The notes under the pieces: generated by a model | Database searches by the model: none | Told to the model about the DNA's origin: nothing | What the model saw: the letters and a program-made list of their open reading frames with translations, nothing else | Assembly: GCA_023416175.1 (NCBI GenBank) | Contig: JAEZIE010000096.1 | Span: 1-16,741 of the forward strand | Length of the DNA stretch: 16,741 nt | Source of the DNA: Bacillota bacterium | Lineage (GTDB): Bacteria > Bacillota > Clostridia > Christensenellales > CAG-138 | Direction of reading: 5' to 3' | Position numbers and translations under genes: made by a program | Shown: positions 6,699 through 14,454 of the stretch, in pieces | Layout of the letters: each line of letters opens with the position of its first letter | Position numbering within the stretch: the first letter of the stretch is position 1

Positions 6699-8095
6699 AG
6701 AAGCTGTTTGGGCAGCCCATCAAGGCCGTCAACCTGGGCAGCCGGGATTTTTATGAGGATCTCATTAAGCAGGGGGTCGAGGCCGTGCACCTCGATTGGA
6801 AGCCCGCGGCAAACGGCGACCAAACGCTTCTTGCAGCGCTCGAGCAGTTGGAAAATAGGCCCGAAGTCGAAGCCGCGAATATGGAGGCCATAAACCGCAT
6901 CAACCAGGCGCATCCATACCTGGTGGACGTAGGGATTGCGCGGGAAGTCATCCCGGGCATGACGGAGGATACGCTGCTGCACGCCGGGCCGCCGATTGAT
7001 TGGGCGCGCATGAGCGGGCCGCTGCGCGGAGCGGTGATCGGCGCGCTGCTGTTTGAGCGGAAGGCAAACACCCCGGAGGAAGCGGAAGAACTTGCGTCTT
7101 CCGGCAAAATAACGTTTTCGCCCTGCCACGAACACTGTGCGGTCGGCCCTATGGCGGGGGTGATTTCGCCCTCCATGCCGGTGTTTGTGGTGGAAAACCG
7201 TAACGGCGGCAACCGGGCCTATGCCACCATGAACGAAGGGCTGGGCAAGGTACTGCGCTTTGGCGCATTTAGCGACGAGGTGCTTTCCCGCCTGAATTGG
7301 ATGAAGGATGTGCTGGCCCCAGGCGTCAAGGAGGCGGTCCGGCTCTCAGGCGGCATAGACCTCAAATCCATTATCGCGCAGGCGCTGCATATGGGGGATG
7401 AGGTGCACAACCGCAACAAAGCGGCGACATCCATTTTGATCCGTACGCTGATGCCGTTCCTGCTCCAGGCAAAACTTGAAGAGGATGAGCGCCTTGCCAT
7501 CGTCCGCTTTATCAACGGAAACGATCATTTCTTCCTGAACCTCTCCATGGCCTCATGTAAGGCCATGTTGGACTATGCGGATAATATCAAAAACTCCACC
7601 ATCGTCACAGTCATGACCCGCAACGGCACCGATTTTGGCATCCGCGTCAGCGGGCTTCCCGGGCTCTGGTTCACGGGGCCGGCAGAAGAAGTAAAGGGGT
7701 TGCTGTTCCCTGGCTATACGGATGCGGACAAAAATCCTGATATGGGGGATAGTGCCATCACGGAAACACTGGGGTTGGGCGGCTTCTGCATGGCGGCTGC
7801 CATCGCCATCGTTCAGTTTGTAGGCGGACGGCCGGAGGACGCCATCGGTTATTCAAAAAAAATGTACCGCATCACCGCGGGCGAATCGACCGTGTTTTCC
7901 ATTCCCGTGCTGGATTTTCGCGGCGCGCCCACCGGCATCGATATCAGAAAGGTGGTCGCCACCGGCATACTGCCCCAAATCAACACCGGCATTGCGCACA
8001 AACAGGCCGGCATTGGCCAGGTAGGCGCAGGGCTTGTAACGCCGCCCTGGGACTGCTTTAGAGGCGCACTGCTCGCATTTTCAGAAGAGTTCTAA
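6695..8095 (+). CDS. DUF1116 family protein, AllG/YlbE-like carbamoyltransferase subunit
   Basis: 466 residues, somewhat longer than E. coli YlbE (about 420). Seen: family segments PCHEHCAVGPMAGVISPSM (about 146-164), ENRNGGNRAYATMNEG, MGDEVHNRNKAATS, GNDHFFLNLSMA, and NPDMGDSAITETLGLGGF toward the C-terminus. These Gly, His and Asn-rich blocks are the DUF1116 signature and probably line the active site with FdrA (inference). It starts in a 4-base ATGA overlap with fdrA, so the two subunits are made in step. With the DUF2877 and FdrA genes directly upstream, the trio is complete. Phosphorolysis of a carbamoylated amide such as oxalurate, or a related ureido acid, to carbamoyl phosphate is the likely reaction. 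No carbamate kinase gene follows, unlike E. coli, where ybcF lies next to the trio. Confidence 0.91.
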   Translation: MKKLFGQPIKAVNLGSRDFYEDLIKQGVEAVHLDWKPAANGDQTLLAALEQLENRPEVEAANMEAINRINQAHPYLVDVGIAREVIPGMTEDTLLHAGPPIDWARMSGPLRGAVIGALLFERKANTPEEAEELASSGKITFSPCHEHCAVGPMAGVISPSMPVFVVENRNGGNRAYATMNEGLGKVLRFGAFSDEVLSRLNWMKDVLAPGVKEAVRLSGGIDLKSIIAQALHMGDEVHNRNKAATSILIRTLMPFLLQAKLEEDERLAIVRFINGNDHFFLNLSMASCKAMLDYADNIKNSTIVTVMTRNGTDFGIRVSGLPGLWFTGPAEEVKGLLFPGYTDADKNPDMGDSAITETLGLGGFCMAAAIAIVQFVGGRPEDAIGYSKKMYRITAGESTVFSIPVLDFRGAPTGIDIRKVVATGILPQINTGIAHKQAGIGQVGAGLVTPPWDCFRGALLAFSEEF

Positions 8096-8149
8096 ATGGC
8101 TTACCCTATCGATAAAAAACATCCAATCTTAAGGGAGGTATTGTTATGA
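8096..8149 (+). other. Possible 17-codon coupling ORF between DUF1116 and cyclase genes
   Basis: An ATG directly abuts the TAA of the DUF1116 gene (TAAATG) and opens a 17-codon frame (MAYPIDKKHPILREVLL). Its TGA overlaps the ATG of the cyclase gene (ATGA at 8146-8149). The cyclase Shine-Dalgarno lies within its last codons. This geometry could let ribosomes pass from one gene to the next. It has no ribosome site of its own beyond termination-reinitiation, and chance is quite possible. Confidence 0.2.
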
Positions 8150-8931
8150 TCAGCAACTGGAACAAAATCAAGATGTACGACCTGACCCAGCCCATCAGCC
8201 ACCTCACGCCCCCATGGCCGACCTACGAACCGCTGCAGATTAAGTTCTTCAAGCGTCTTTCACCCAACGGCGCCAACGGGCAGATCTTGACCCACTCCAA
8301 TCACGTGGGAACGCATCTCGACGGTCCGCTGCATTTTTGCACGCATGGCGGGGATATCGCAAGCCTTCCCATGGACTTTCTCTGCTCGGAAGGCGTGGTC
8401 GTGGATTTGAGCGATATCTGCGAGGATTACGGCATCTATACCTCCAAAGACATCGAGGACCGCGTCGAGGTGAAAGAGGGGGATATCCTCATCCTGTACA
8501 CCGGTTACAAAAAGTATTCCTGGGACCAGCCGGAAGCCGACGAACTAAGGTACATGGTCAAGCATCCGGGGCCCTTGCGCGAGTTTGCGGATTGGCTGAT
8601 TGAGAAGAAAATCAAATGGATCGGTGTGGACGCTGGCTCGGCTGATCACCCGATGAACACCAAGATTCGCGAATGGCAGCCCAGAGAGGCAAAGCAGTGC
8701 GACAGGTACCTGCGCGAGAAATACGGCAAATCCCTAGAGGAGCTGATGCCGGATCAGGATTACCAGGTCATGCATATCCCGCTTTTCCCCAAGAACATCA
8801 TCCATGTGGAGAACATCGGCGGGCAGGTGGAGGAAGTATTGAACCGGCGCATGGTCATCGGCTGCTTCCCGTGGCGCTTTGTAGGCGGCGAAAGCTGCAT
8901 CTGCCGCGTGGTTGCGTTTGACGAAGAATAA
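8146..8931 (+). CDS. Cyclase-family metal-dependent hydrolase (PF04199; kynurenine formamidase/isatin hydrolase-like)
   Basis: 261 residues, typical length. Seen: the metal-binding signature HVGTHLDGPLH (H53, H57, D59, H63) that defines the family, WIGVDAGSADHP (about 164-175), and a C-terminal PLFPKNIIHVENIG followed by FVGGESCICRVVAF. Family members hydrolyse aryl formamides (KynB), isatin and other cyclic or acyl amides using Mn2+ or Zn2+. Here it sits between the carbamoyltransferase trio and the molybdenum hydroxylase, so opening of a hydroxylated N-heterocycle or deacylation of its product is the natural suggestion (inference). AAGGGAGGT at 8131-8139 fixes the start. It is probably cytoplasmic, as no signal peptide is seen. 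The exact substrate cannot be read from sequence. Confidence 0.9.
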   Translation: MISNWNKIKMYDLTQPISHLTPPWPTYEPLQIKFFKRLSPNGANGQILTHSNHVGTHLDGPLHFCTHGGDIASLPMDFLCSEGVVVDLSDICEDYGIYTSKDIEDRVEVKEGDILILYTGYKKYSWDQPEADELRYMVKHPGPLREFADWLIEKKIKWIGVDAGSADHPMNTKIREWQPREAKQCDRYLREKYGKSLEELMPDQDYQVMHIPLFPKNIIHVENIGGQVEEVLNRRMVIGCFPWRFVGGESCICRVVAFDEE

Positions 8932-8965
8932 ATGACGATATAAAGGACGGTATTTATTAACGGGC

Positions 8966-8984
8966 AGGGGCATGACATGCCCCT
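8966..8984. repeat. Perfect palindrome between cyclase and Mo-hydroxylase genes
   Basis: AGGGGCATG and its exact reverse complement CATGCCCCT surround a single A (8975). The RNA would form a GC-rich hairpin, but no T run follows, so it is a poor intrinsic terminator. It lies 35 bases after the cyclase stop and about 80 bases before the next start. It could be an operator, a processing site or a stabilising hairpin at an operon segment boundary. Confidence 0.5.
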
Positions 8985-9062
8985 CCCGCAATTCCAATCA
9001 CAATTCGTTATCCTGACACAAAAGCCACATAATCAACCCATCTTATCTTAGGGGGTGGCAAT

Positions 9063-9905
9063 ATGCCGGAGTTTCTGCAACCGAAGTCCCTGGGGCAGGC
9101 AATGGACCTGCTGCGGGATATTCGGGATGTTAAGTTTTTGGCCGGTGGCACAGATCTGATTATTCTGTTGCGTAACAGGATGATAGACTGCCGGTATCTG
9201 ATGGATGTCAAACAAATCCCCGAACTTCATACGTTCCAGTATACGCCCGAAGGCCTTACGATCGGCGCGGCAGTTACCTGTAACCGGATCCTGCATGCGG
9301 ATTTTCTCAGGGAGGAACATCGTGTGCTGCAGGAGGCAGCGATTACGCTTGCCAATACGCTGCTCCGAAATCGCGCCACATTGATGGGCAATATTTGTAA
9401 CGCCTCACCCGGCGGGGATATGATCCCCGCTTGTCTGGTGCTGGAGGCTAAAGTATATACCCTTTCCCCCCGCGGGGAACGGGTAATACCGCTCAAGGAG
9501 TTCTTTACCGGGGTAAAGACACATGTACTTGCACCCGATGAGTTGGCGGTGAAACTCGTGCTTCCCAATAAGCCGGGACGAGGGGTATACCTCAAAAAGC
9601 GGCGCATCCGCGGACATGACCTTGCGCAGGTCGGGCTTGCAGGATTTTATGGGGAGGAAGGCGCCCTCTCGTTTGCGATAGCGGCTATGGGGCCTACGCC
9701 CATCCTGATTGAAGACATTGGCGTTTTCCCTCCGGAGGCGCTTCCGGGCGTAAAGGAAGAAATCAAGGCAAAGGTAGTTGAAAAAGCAAAGCCCATATCC
9801 GATGTACGCAGCTCCAGGGAGTACCGCCTGGCAATGCTTGATTATTTCACGGGGCTTGCGGTGGACGCATTTGCCACGGGCGAGAAGGTGGAGGTGAGGG
9901 CATGA
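9063..9905 (+). CDS. Xanthine dehydrogenase-family FAD-binding subunit
   Basis: 280 residues, matching XdhB/CoxM/NdhF-type medium subunits, which carry FAD and pass electrons from the Fe-S clusters to the acceptor. Seen: the first FAD motif AGGTDL (27-32) after an N-terminal FLQPKSLGQAM segment; the second FAD motif with TLMGNICNASPGGDMIPA (about 106-123); and a C-terminal CO-dehydrogenase flavoprotein domain with DVRSSREYRLAM (about 250-262). GGGGGTGG at 9051-9058 precedes the ATG. It opens a three-gene set with 4-base and 11-base overlaps, in FAD, Fe-S, Moco order. A 131-base gap before it may hold a separate promoter, but only a weak -10-like CATAAT (9028-9033) was seen. Confidence 0.93.
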   Translation: MPEFLQPKSLGQAMDLLRDIRDVKFLAGGTDLIILLRNRMIDCRYLMDVKQIPELHTFQYTPEGLTIGAAVTCNRILHADFLREEHRVLQEAAITLANTLLRNRATLMGNICNASPGGDMIPACLVLEAKVYTLSPRGERVIPLKEFFTGVKTHVLAPDELAVKLVLPNKPGRGVYLKKRRIRGHDLAQVGLAGFYGEEGALSFAIAAMGPTPILIEDIGVFPPEALPGVKEEIKAKVVEKAKPISDVRSSREYRLAMLDYFTGLAVDAFATGEKVEVRA

Positions 9906-10375
9906 AGCGCAATATCCATGTGACGGTGAACGGCATTGCGCACGACGTGATGTGCAGCGAGAACGCGGCACTCATTACGTTGCTGCGGGAGGAGCTTCAC
10001 TTGACCGGAACCAAGGAAGGGTGCGGCGCGGGCGAATGCGGCGCGTGTACCGTCATATTCAACGGCGATGCGGTCAACGCCTGCATGGTGATGGCCATGG
10101 AGGCGGAGAATGCTGAAATATTCACCATAGAGAGCGAAGTGCAGGGCGGTGAGCTTTCCGATCTGCAAAAAAGCTTTTTAGAACACAATGCGTTCCAGTG
10201 CGGCTTCTGCACGCCCGGTATGGTGATGAGTGCCCGCGCGCTATTAAACAAAAACCCGCATCCCACGAAAGAGGAGATTATCGAGGCGCTGGAGGGCAAC
10301 CTCTGCCGTTGCACGGGCTATGAAACAATACTCAAGGCAGTATGGGCGATAGCAGGTGAGAATCATGGCGAATGA
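9902..10375 (+). CDS. Xanthine dehydrogenase-family [2Fe-2S] subunit
   Basis: 157 residues, normal for XdhC/CoxS-type small subunits. Eight cluster cysteines are all present: C41, C46, C49 and C61 of the plant-ferredoxin domain (GCGAGECGACTV), and C100, C103, C135 and C137 of the helical domain (QCGFCTPGM and CRCTGYE). Gln99, which in this family lies near the molybdopterin, is also conserved. The two clusters relay electrons from the Mo site to FAD. The start ATG overlaps the FAD-subunit stop (ATGA) and has GAGGTGAGG at 9890-9898. No fault is seen, so the enzyme should be redox competent. Confidence 0.96.
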   Translation: MKRNIHVTVNGIAHDVMCSENAALITLLREELHLTGTKEGCGAGECGACTVIFNGDAVNACMVMAMEAENAEIFTIESEVQGGELSDLQKSFLEHNAFQCGFCTPGMVMSARALLNKNPHPTKEEIIEALEGNLCRCTGYETILKAVWAIAGENHGE

Positions 10376-12713
10376 GTATCAATACATCGGCAAAAGCGTG
10401 CCTCGTCACGACGGCTTTGAAAAGGTGACGGGGACTGCGCCCTATGTGGCGGATCTGAAAATGAACGGGATGCTGCATGCCAGAGTAAAGACCAGCCCCT
10501 ACGCACACGCCAAAATCTTGTCCATCGACGTGAGCAAAGCGGAAGCCTTGCCCGGCGTGCGCGCTGTGATCACGGGGCGTCAGGGTGCAGCGAAGCTTGG
10601 CATTTATATGGTGGATCGCTCCATTATCGCGACAGACAAAGTCCGTTATTATGGCGAGGTTGTGGCGGCGGTGGCCGCGGAGGATCCGGAGACTGCGGCG
10701 AAAGCCATAGACTTAATCGAGGTGGAATATGAGCCGCTGCCGCCGGTGCTGGACGTCGCGGAGGCGGTAAAACCGGGTAGCCCGCTTGTCCATGAAAAGC
10801 TCGGCGAATATTCCCACATTAAGGGCGTGTTTTTCCCGGTGGCCGGCTCCAACATCGCAAGCCACATCAAGGTGCGCAAAGGGGATGTGGAAGAGGCGTT
10901 CCGGCGTGCGGATATCGTGCTGGAAAACACGTTTGAGCAGCCGCAGGTGTTCCATATTCCGCTTGAAACGCACGGCACCATCGTACAGTGGGGCGTCGGA
11001 GATAAGATTAAAATCCACTCCAGCTCACAGTCCCCGTTTTCCATCCGGGATCTGTTTTCGGTGGCGTTCAATCTAAAGAAGACCAACATCGAAGTCAACG
11101 TTCCCTATGTGGGCGGCGGGTTTGGCGGGAAGAGCGGTATCCACATGGAGCCTCTCGTGGGCCTTCTTTCCAAAGCCGCGGGCGGGCGGCCGGTCAAGCT
11201 CATCCCCACCCGGGAAGAGGAGTGCGCAACGCTTCCCTGCCGGCAGGGTCTGGTGGCCCGCATCAAGACGGGGGCCACCAAGGAGGGCCGCATCATTGCC
11301 GAAGAAGTGGAGTATCTCTGGGATGCGGGCGCGTACGCCGATTACGGCGTCAACATTGGCAGGGCGGGCGCGGTCACGGGTTGCGGTCCGTATGATATCG
11401 AGAACGTCAAGGTGGATTCAAAAACCGTTTACACCAACCACGTGTTCGGCACCGCGTACCGTGGGTTCGGCCACCCGGAGGTGTTCTTTGGCATCGAGCG
11501 CCAGCGGGACCTCTTGGCCAAGGCACTCAACATGGACCCGATGGAGTTCCGGTTGAAAAACCTGCTGATGCCCGGCAGCAAAACCATTACAGGGGAACTC
11601 ATTACCGAGCATACCGGCAGGGTGGATATGTGTCTCAAGCAGGTTGCAGAGGCGATCGACCTTCTCACCCCTTACACAGAGGAGCAGAAGGATCAGTTTA
11701 AAAAGACGGGCAAATACCGCGCGAAAGCGGCGGCGGTTCTGCAAAAATCACCCGCCATCCCCACGTGGTGCGCAACCTCGGCGCTCATACAGATGAACGA
11801 AGACGGAACGGTGCGCTTAAGCGTGGGCGGCGTGGACTACGGGCAGGGTACCTATACGGTTATGCAGCAGATTGTAGCTGAGCGCCTCCACATCCCCATC
11901 GAAAAGATCGCGGTTTCTCCTATCATCAACACGAATTTGAGCCCGTACGACTGGCAGACGGTCGCCAGCCGTATGACGGTGCTGTGCGGCAACGCGGTGT
12001 GCGAGGCGTGCGATGATATGAAAGAGCAGATCATGGAGATGGGCAGCATCATACTACGCGCGGCAAAGCATGAAATCGCACTCGGGGAAGAGTGTATCTA
12101 TGTTAAACAGAACCCGCACCAGAGGGTGCCTCTTTATAAGCTTGCCATGGGTTATACCTTTGAGAATGGCAACGCCATCGGCGGCCCGCTTATCGGCCGG
12201 GGCAAGGCCATTGCACAAGGGCTCACTACGCTGGACCCGGAAACGGGCCAGGGTAAGACGGCGCTAGACTGGACATACGGCGCGCATGCCGTGGAGATTG
12301 AAGTAGATACGAACACCGGTGACATCGACATTCTGCACATGGTAAGTTCCCTCGACATCGGCCAGGTCATGAATGAAGCGCTCTTGCGCGGGCAGGTGGT
12401 GGGCGGCGCGCTGCAGGGCATCGGCACCGCGTTTTCCGAGGCGGTGCATTACGATGAAAAAGGCCGCCTGCTTACAAGGAACTTTACGGACTATAAGATC
12501 CCCACGTTCAGGGACGTCCCCGGCAAGGTGGAAGTTCTAAGCGTGGAAACCCCGCAGCTCGATGGCCCGTACGGCGCGCGCGGCTGCGGCGAACATCCGT
12601 TGATTTCGGTGACTGCGGTGATCGCGAACGCGCTTGCAAACGCAACCGGCGCCGAATTCTACAGCCTTCCCCTTTCGGCAGACAGGGTGTATCACAAGCT
12701 GCACGGCCTATAA
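10365..12713 (+). CDS. Xanthine dehydrogenase-family molybdopterin-binding catalytic subunit
   Basis: 782 residues, usual for separate large subunits. Seen: an N-terminal aldehyde-oxidase hammerhead domain (about 20-130, YIGKSVPRHDGFEKVTG onward); Moco motif GGGFGGK (250-256); TAYRGFGHPE with Arg366; GGVDYGQGTYT; and near the C-terminus GARGCGEHP, whose Glu743 fits the catalytic base of the family. The AYRGFG loop is of xanthine-dehydrogenase type, not the AYRCSFR of CO dehydrogenase. After GGGFGGK comes Ser257, where bovine xanthine oxidase has Glu802, while the equivalent of Arg880 (Arg366) is kept, so the substrate may not be xanthine itself. ATG 10365 is chosen because the possible GTG at 10356 lies inside the Shine-Dalgarno AGGTGAG (10354-10360). 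It overlaps the Fe-S gene by 11 bases. Confidence 0.93.
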   Translation: MANEYQYIGKSVPRHDGFEKVTGTAPYVADLKMNGMLHARVKTSPYAHAKILSIDVSKAEALPGVRAVITGRQGAAKLGIYMVDRSIIATDKVRYYGEVVAAVAAEDPETAAKAIDLIEVEYEPLPPVLDVAEAVKPGSPLVHEKLGEYSHIKGVFFPVAGSNIASHIKVRKGDVEEAFRRADIVLENTFEQPQVFHIPLETHGTIVQWGVGDKIKIHSSSQSPFSIRDLFSVAFNLKKTNIEVNVPYVGGGFGGKSGIHMEPLVGLLSKAAGGRPVKLIPTREEECATLPCRQGLVARIKTGATKEGRIIAEEVEYLWDAGAYADYGVNIGRAGAVTGCGPYDIENVKVDSKTVYTNHVFGTAYRGFGHPEVFFGIERQRDLLAKALNMDPMEFRLKNLLMPGSKTITGELITEHTGRVDMCLKQVAEAIDLLTPYTEEQKDQFKKTGKYRAKAAAVLQKSPAIPTWCATSALIQMNEDGTVRLSVGGVDYGQGTYTVMQQIVAERLHIPIEKIAVSPIINTNLSPYDWQTVASRMTVLCGNAVCEACDDMKEQIMEMGSIILRAAKHEIALGEECIYVKQNPHQRVPLYKLAMGYTFENGNAIGGPLIGRGKAIAQGLTTLDPETGQGKTALDWTYGAHAVEIEVDTNTGDIDILHMVSSLDIGQVMNEALLRGQVVGGALQGIGTAFSEAVHYDEKGRLLTRNFTDYKIPTFRDVPGKVEVLSVETPQLDGPYGARGCGEHPLISVTAVIANALANATGAEFYSLPLSADRVYHKLHGL

Positions 12714-12770
12714 GACGGGCTGCGGGATGGGAAGGTACCCCTACGGCAAATCTAGAATGGAAGGGGGATG

Positions 12771-12803
12771 AGAGCAAAGAATGAATGGTTCTTTTTTGGC
12801 TCT
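12771..12803 (+). other. Weak hairpin in the leader of the permease gene
   Basis: AGAGC (12771-12775) pairs with GCTCT (12799-12803), and AAAGAA (12776-12781) with TTCTTT (12789-12794), leaving a TTTG bulge. It lies in the 147-base gap before the permease. It lacks a stable GC stem and a proper T tail, so it is at most a partial attenuator of read-through from the Mo-hydroxylase genes. No purine riboswitch consensus was seen in this gap. Confidence 0.25.
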
Positions 12804-12860
12804 TACAACGGAGGGCCCACAACCAAAGTAGACCCAATATTTTAAGAGAGGTGAACCGAT

Positions 12861-14234
12861 ATGGCAAAGGATCCGAAAAAGGCAGCAGAGATTGGCTATT
12901 TGCCGGATGAGACCCCATCCATAGGCAAGCTGATCATATTCGCGTTCCAGCAGGTGCTCGTCATGTTCCCCGCCACGGTAACGGTGGCGCTGCTCACGGG
13001 GTTCCATGTATCCACGACCATATTCGCAAGCGGTCTTGCCACCATCAGCTTCTTGCTGATCACACGCGGCAAGATTCCCCTGTACTACGGCTCCAGCTTC
13101 TCTTATATCGCCGCGATTGTCAGCGTAACCGGAGGCGTCGGGTTTGGGCAGCTCGCGCCGGACGCGCTGATCTCTCAGGCCCAGTTCGGTATTATCTGTT
13201 CCGGTCTTGTTTCTATAGCGGCGGGCTTGATCGTCAACCGGTTTGGTATGGAGAAAATTGAAAAAGTATTGCCGCCCACAATTACCGGTTCCATCGCCAT
13301 GATCATCGGGCTTTCGCTTGCAGGCACTGCCCTTACCCAGGCGATTACGGACCCAGGCATTCCCGGCATCATTCCCGGAAGTGCGGCCATCGTAGCGCTT
13401 GTTACGCTAGTTGCCACAATCCTGTTCTCCGTATACTTGAAAGGCGTGTTGGGTCAGCTTCCCATACTCTTCGGAATATTGCTGGGTTATGTGGTGGCTA
13501 TCCCGTTCGGGCTGGTGGATTTTTCAAAGGTGTGGACGGGGACGTTCGTTTCCTTGCCGCATTTCACGCTGCCTACGCCCAACTGGATAGCGGTGCTCGC
13601 CATCATGCCCATTGCGCTTGCGACCATACCCGAATCCGCCGCGCATCTGTTCCAGTTGGACATCTATGTAAACGATCTTGCCAAGAAAAAGGGCAAGAGC
13701 GAATACAAGATCGCAAACAAGCTGGGGCTTAACCTCATCGGCGACGGTATGGGCGATATCGTATCCTCGCTATTCGGCGGCCCCGCGGGCACCAACTATG
13801 GCGAGAATATTTCCACTATGGCCATCACCAAGAACTTCTCCGTCAAAATGCTTGGTATGGCGGCTATTATCGCCATCGTGCTCTCATTCCTGACGCCGCT
13901 CTCCAACGCCGTGAACACCGTGCCCTCCGCCGTTATCAACGGCGCGTGCATCTTCCTGTTCGGCGTAATCGCGGCGCAAGGCGTGGCGATCATGATTAAC
14001 CAGAACGTGGATATGTTCAACGCCCGTAACCTTGCCGTCATCTCCGTCATATTTGTTGTAGGCCTGGGCGGCCACTACGGGTTTGCAGGCGGTATGATCC
14101 CGATCTTCGGTGCGAAGCTCCCGGCTATCGCCACCGCGGCTGTAGTGGGAATCCTGCTCAACCTCATACTCTCCATCGGAGCAAACGAAAGCAAGAAAAA
14201 GGAGAAAGCCGCGGCACAGGATGTCGCTTCTTAA
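12861..14234 (+). CDS. NCS2 nucleobase:cation symporter, uracil (UraA/PyrP)-type
   Basis: 457 residues with about 12-14 hydrophobic helices and a Lys-rich cytoplasmic tail (SKKKEKAAAQDVAS). Seen: TM8 motif IPESAAH (Glu and His spaced as in the UraA substrate site, EHIGH) and TM10 motif FGGPAGTNYGENISTMAIT, the Tyr-Gly-Glu-Asn form of uracil permeases; xanthine and urate permeases instead have a Ser/Thr-Gln-Asn form. It therefore probably carries a uracil-like pyrimidine or related ring with H+ or Na+ (inference). GAGAGGTG at 12846-12853 fixes the start. It follows the Mo hydroxylase on the same strand and likely supplies its substrate. A terminator follows. Confidence 0.93.
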   Translation: MAKDPKKAAEIGYLPDETPSIGKLIIFAFQQVLVMFPATVTVALLTGFHVSTTIFASGLATISFLLITRGKIPLYYGSSFSYIAAIVSVTGGVGFGQLAPDALISQAQFGIICSGLVSIAAGLIVNRFGMEKIEKVLPPTITGSIAMIIGLSLAGTALTQAITDPGIPGIIPGSAAIVALVTLVATILFSVYLKGVLGQLPILFGILLGYVVAIPFGLVDFSKVWTGTFVSLPHFTLPTPNWIAVLAIMPIALATIPESAAHLFQLDIYVNDLAKKKGKSEYKIANKLGLNLIGDGMGDIVSSLFGGPAGTNYGENISTMAITKNFSVKMLGMAAIIAIVLSFLTPLSNAVNTVPSAVINGACIFLFGVIAAQGVAIMINQNVDMFNARNLAVISVIFVVGLGGHYGFAGGMIPIFGAKLPAIATAAVVGILLNLILSIGANESKKKEKAAAQDVAS

Positions 14235-14267
14235 AAGGAAGTATTGAAAAGAGCCGGGTTATATACA

Positions 14268-14295
14268 AAGCCGCATCGATTTTTCGATGCGGCTT
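14268..14295. terminator. 12-bp hairpin after the permease gene, probable terminator
   Basis: A perfect 12-bp stem (14268-14279 with 14284-14295) with a TTTT loop lies 34 bases after the permease stop. The 3' flank is AT-rich (ATTTAAAA) rather than a clean T run, so termination may be partial. It marks the end of the catabolic cluster. Confidence 0.6.
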
Positions 14296-14343
14296 ATTTA
14301 AAAGTATCAAAGCCTTTCTCTGAAAGAAGGCTGGGGAGAATGC

Positions 14344-14365
14344 AAAAAAAAGCCCTGCCTCGGGC
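14344..14365 (-). terminator. Possible minus-strand terminator
   Basis: Read on the minus strand, GCCC-GAGGCA-GGGC (14352-14365) is followed directly by eight T residues (14344-14351). Alternative longer pairings (CCTGC with GCAGG, out to about 14380) could strengthen it. It would stop antisense transcription before the permease gene. No minus-strand gene lies immediately upstream. Confidence 0.35.
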
Positions 14366-14454
14366 GGAATACGAAGCAGGCACCAGGGATTTCTTTTGAT
14401 AAACGGACGGGCGGGTGCATAAAGATAAACAGCTTCAAGTAAGGAGGGATATCC

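Noticed and set aside
12714..12860. Possible purine or other riboswitch before the permease
   Set aside because: The conserved purine-riboswitch core bases are absent and the only hairpin is weak.
14311..14332. Inverted repeat AGCCTT/AAGGCT as an extra terminator
   Set aside because: Only 6 bp with no T run on the plus strand; not strong enough to list as a separate terminator.
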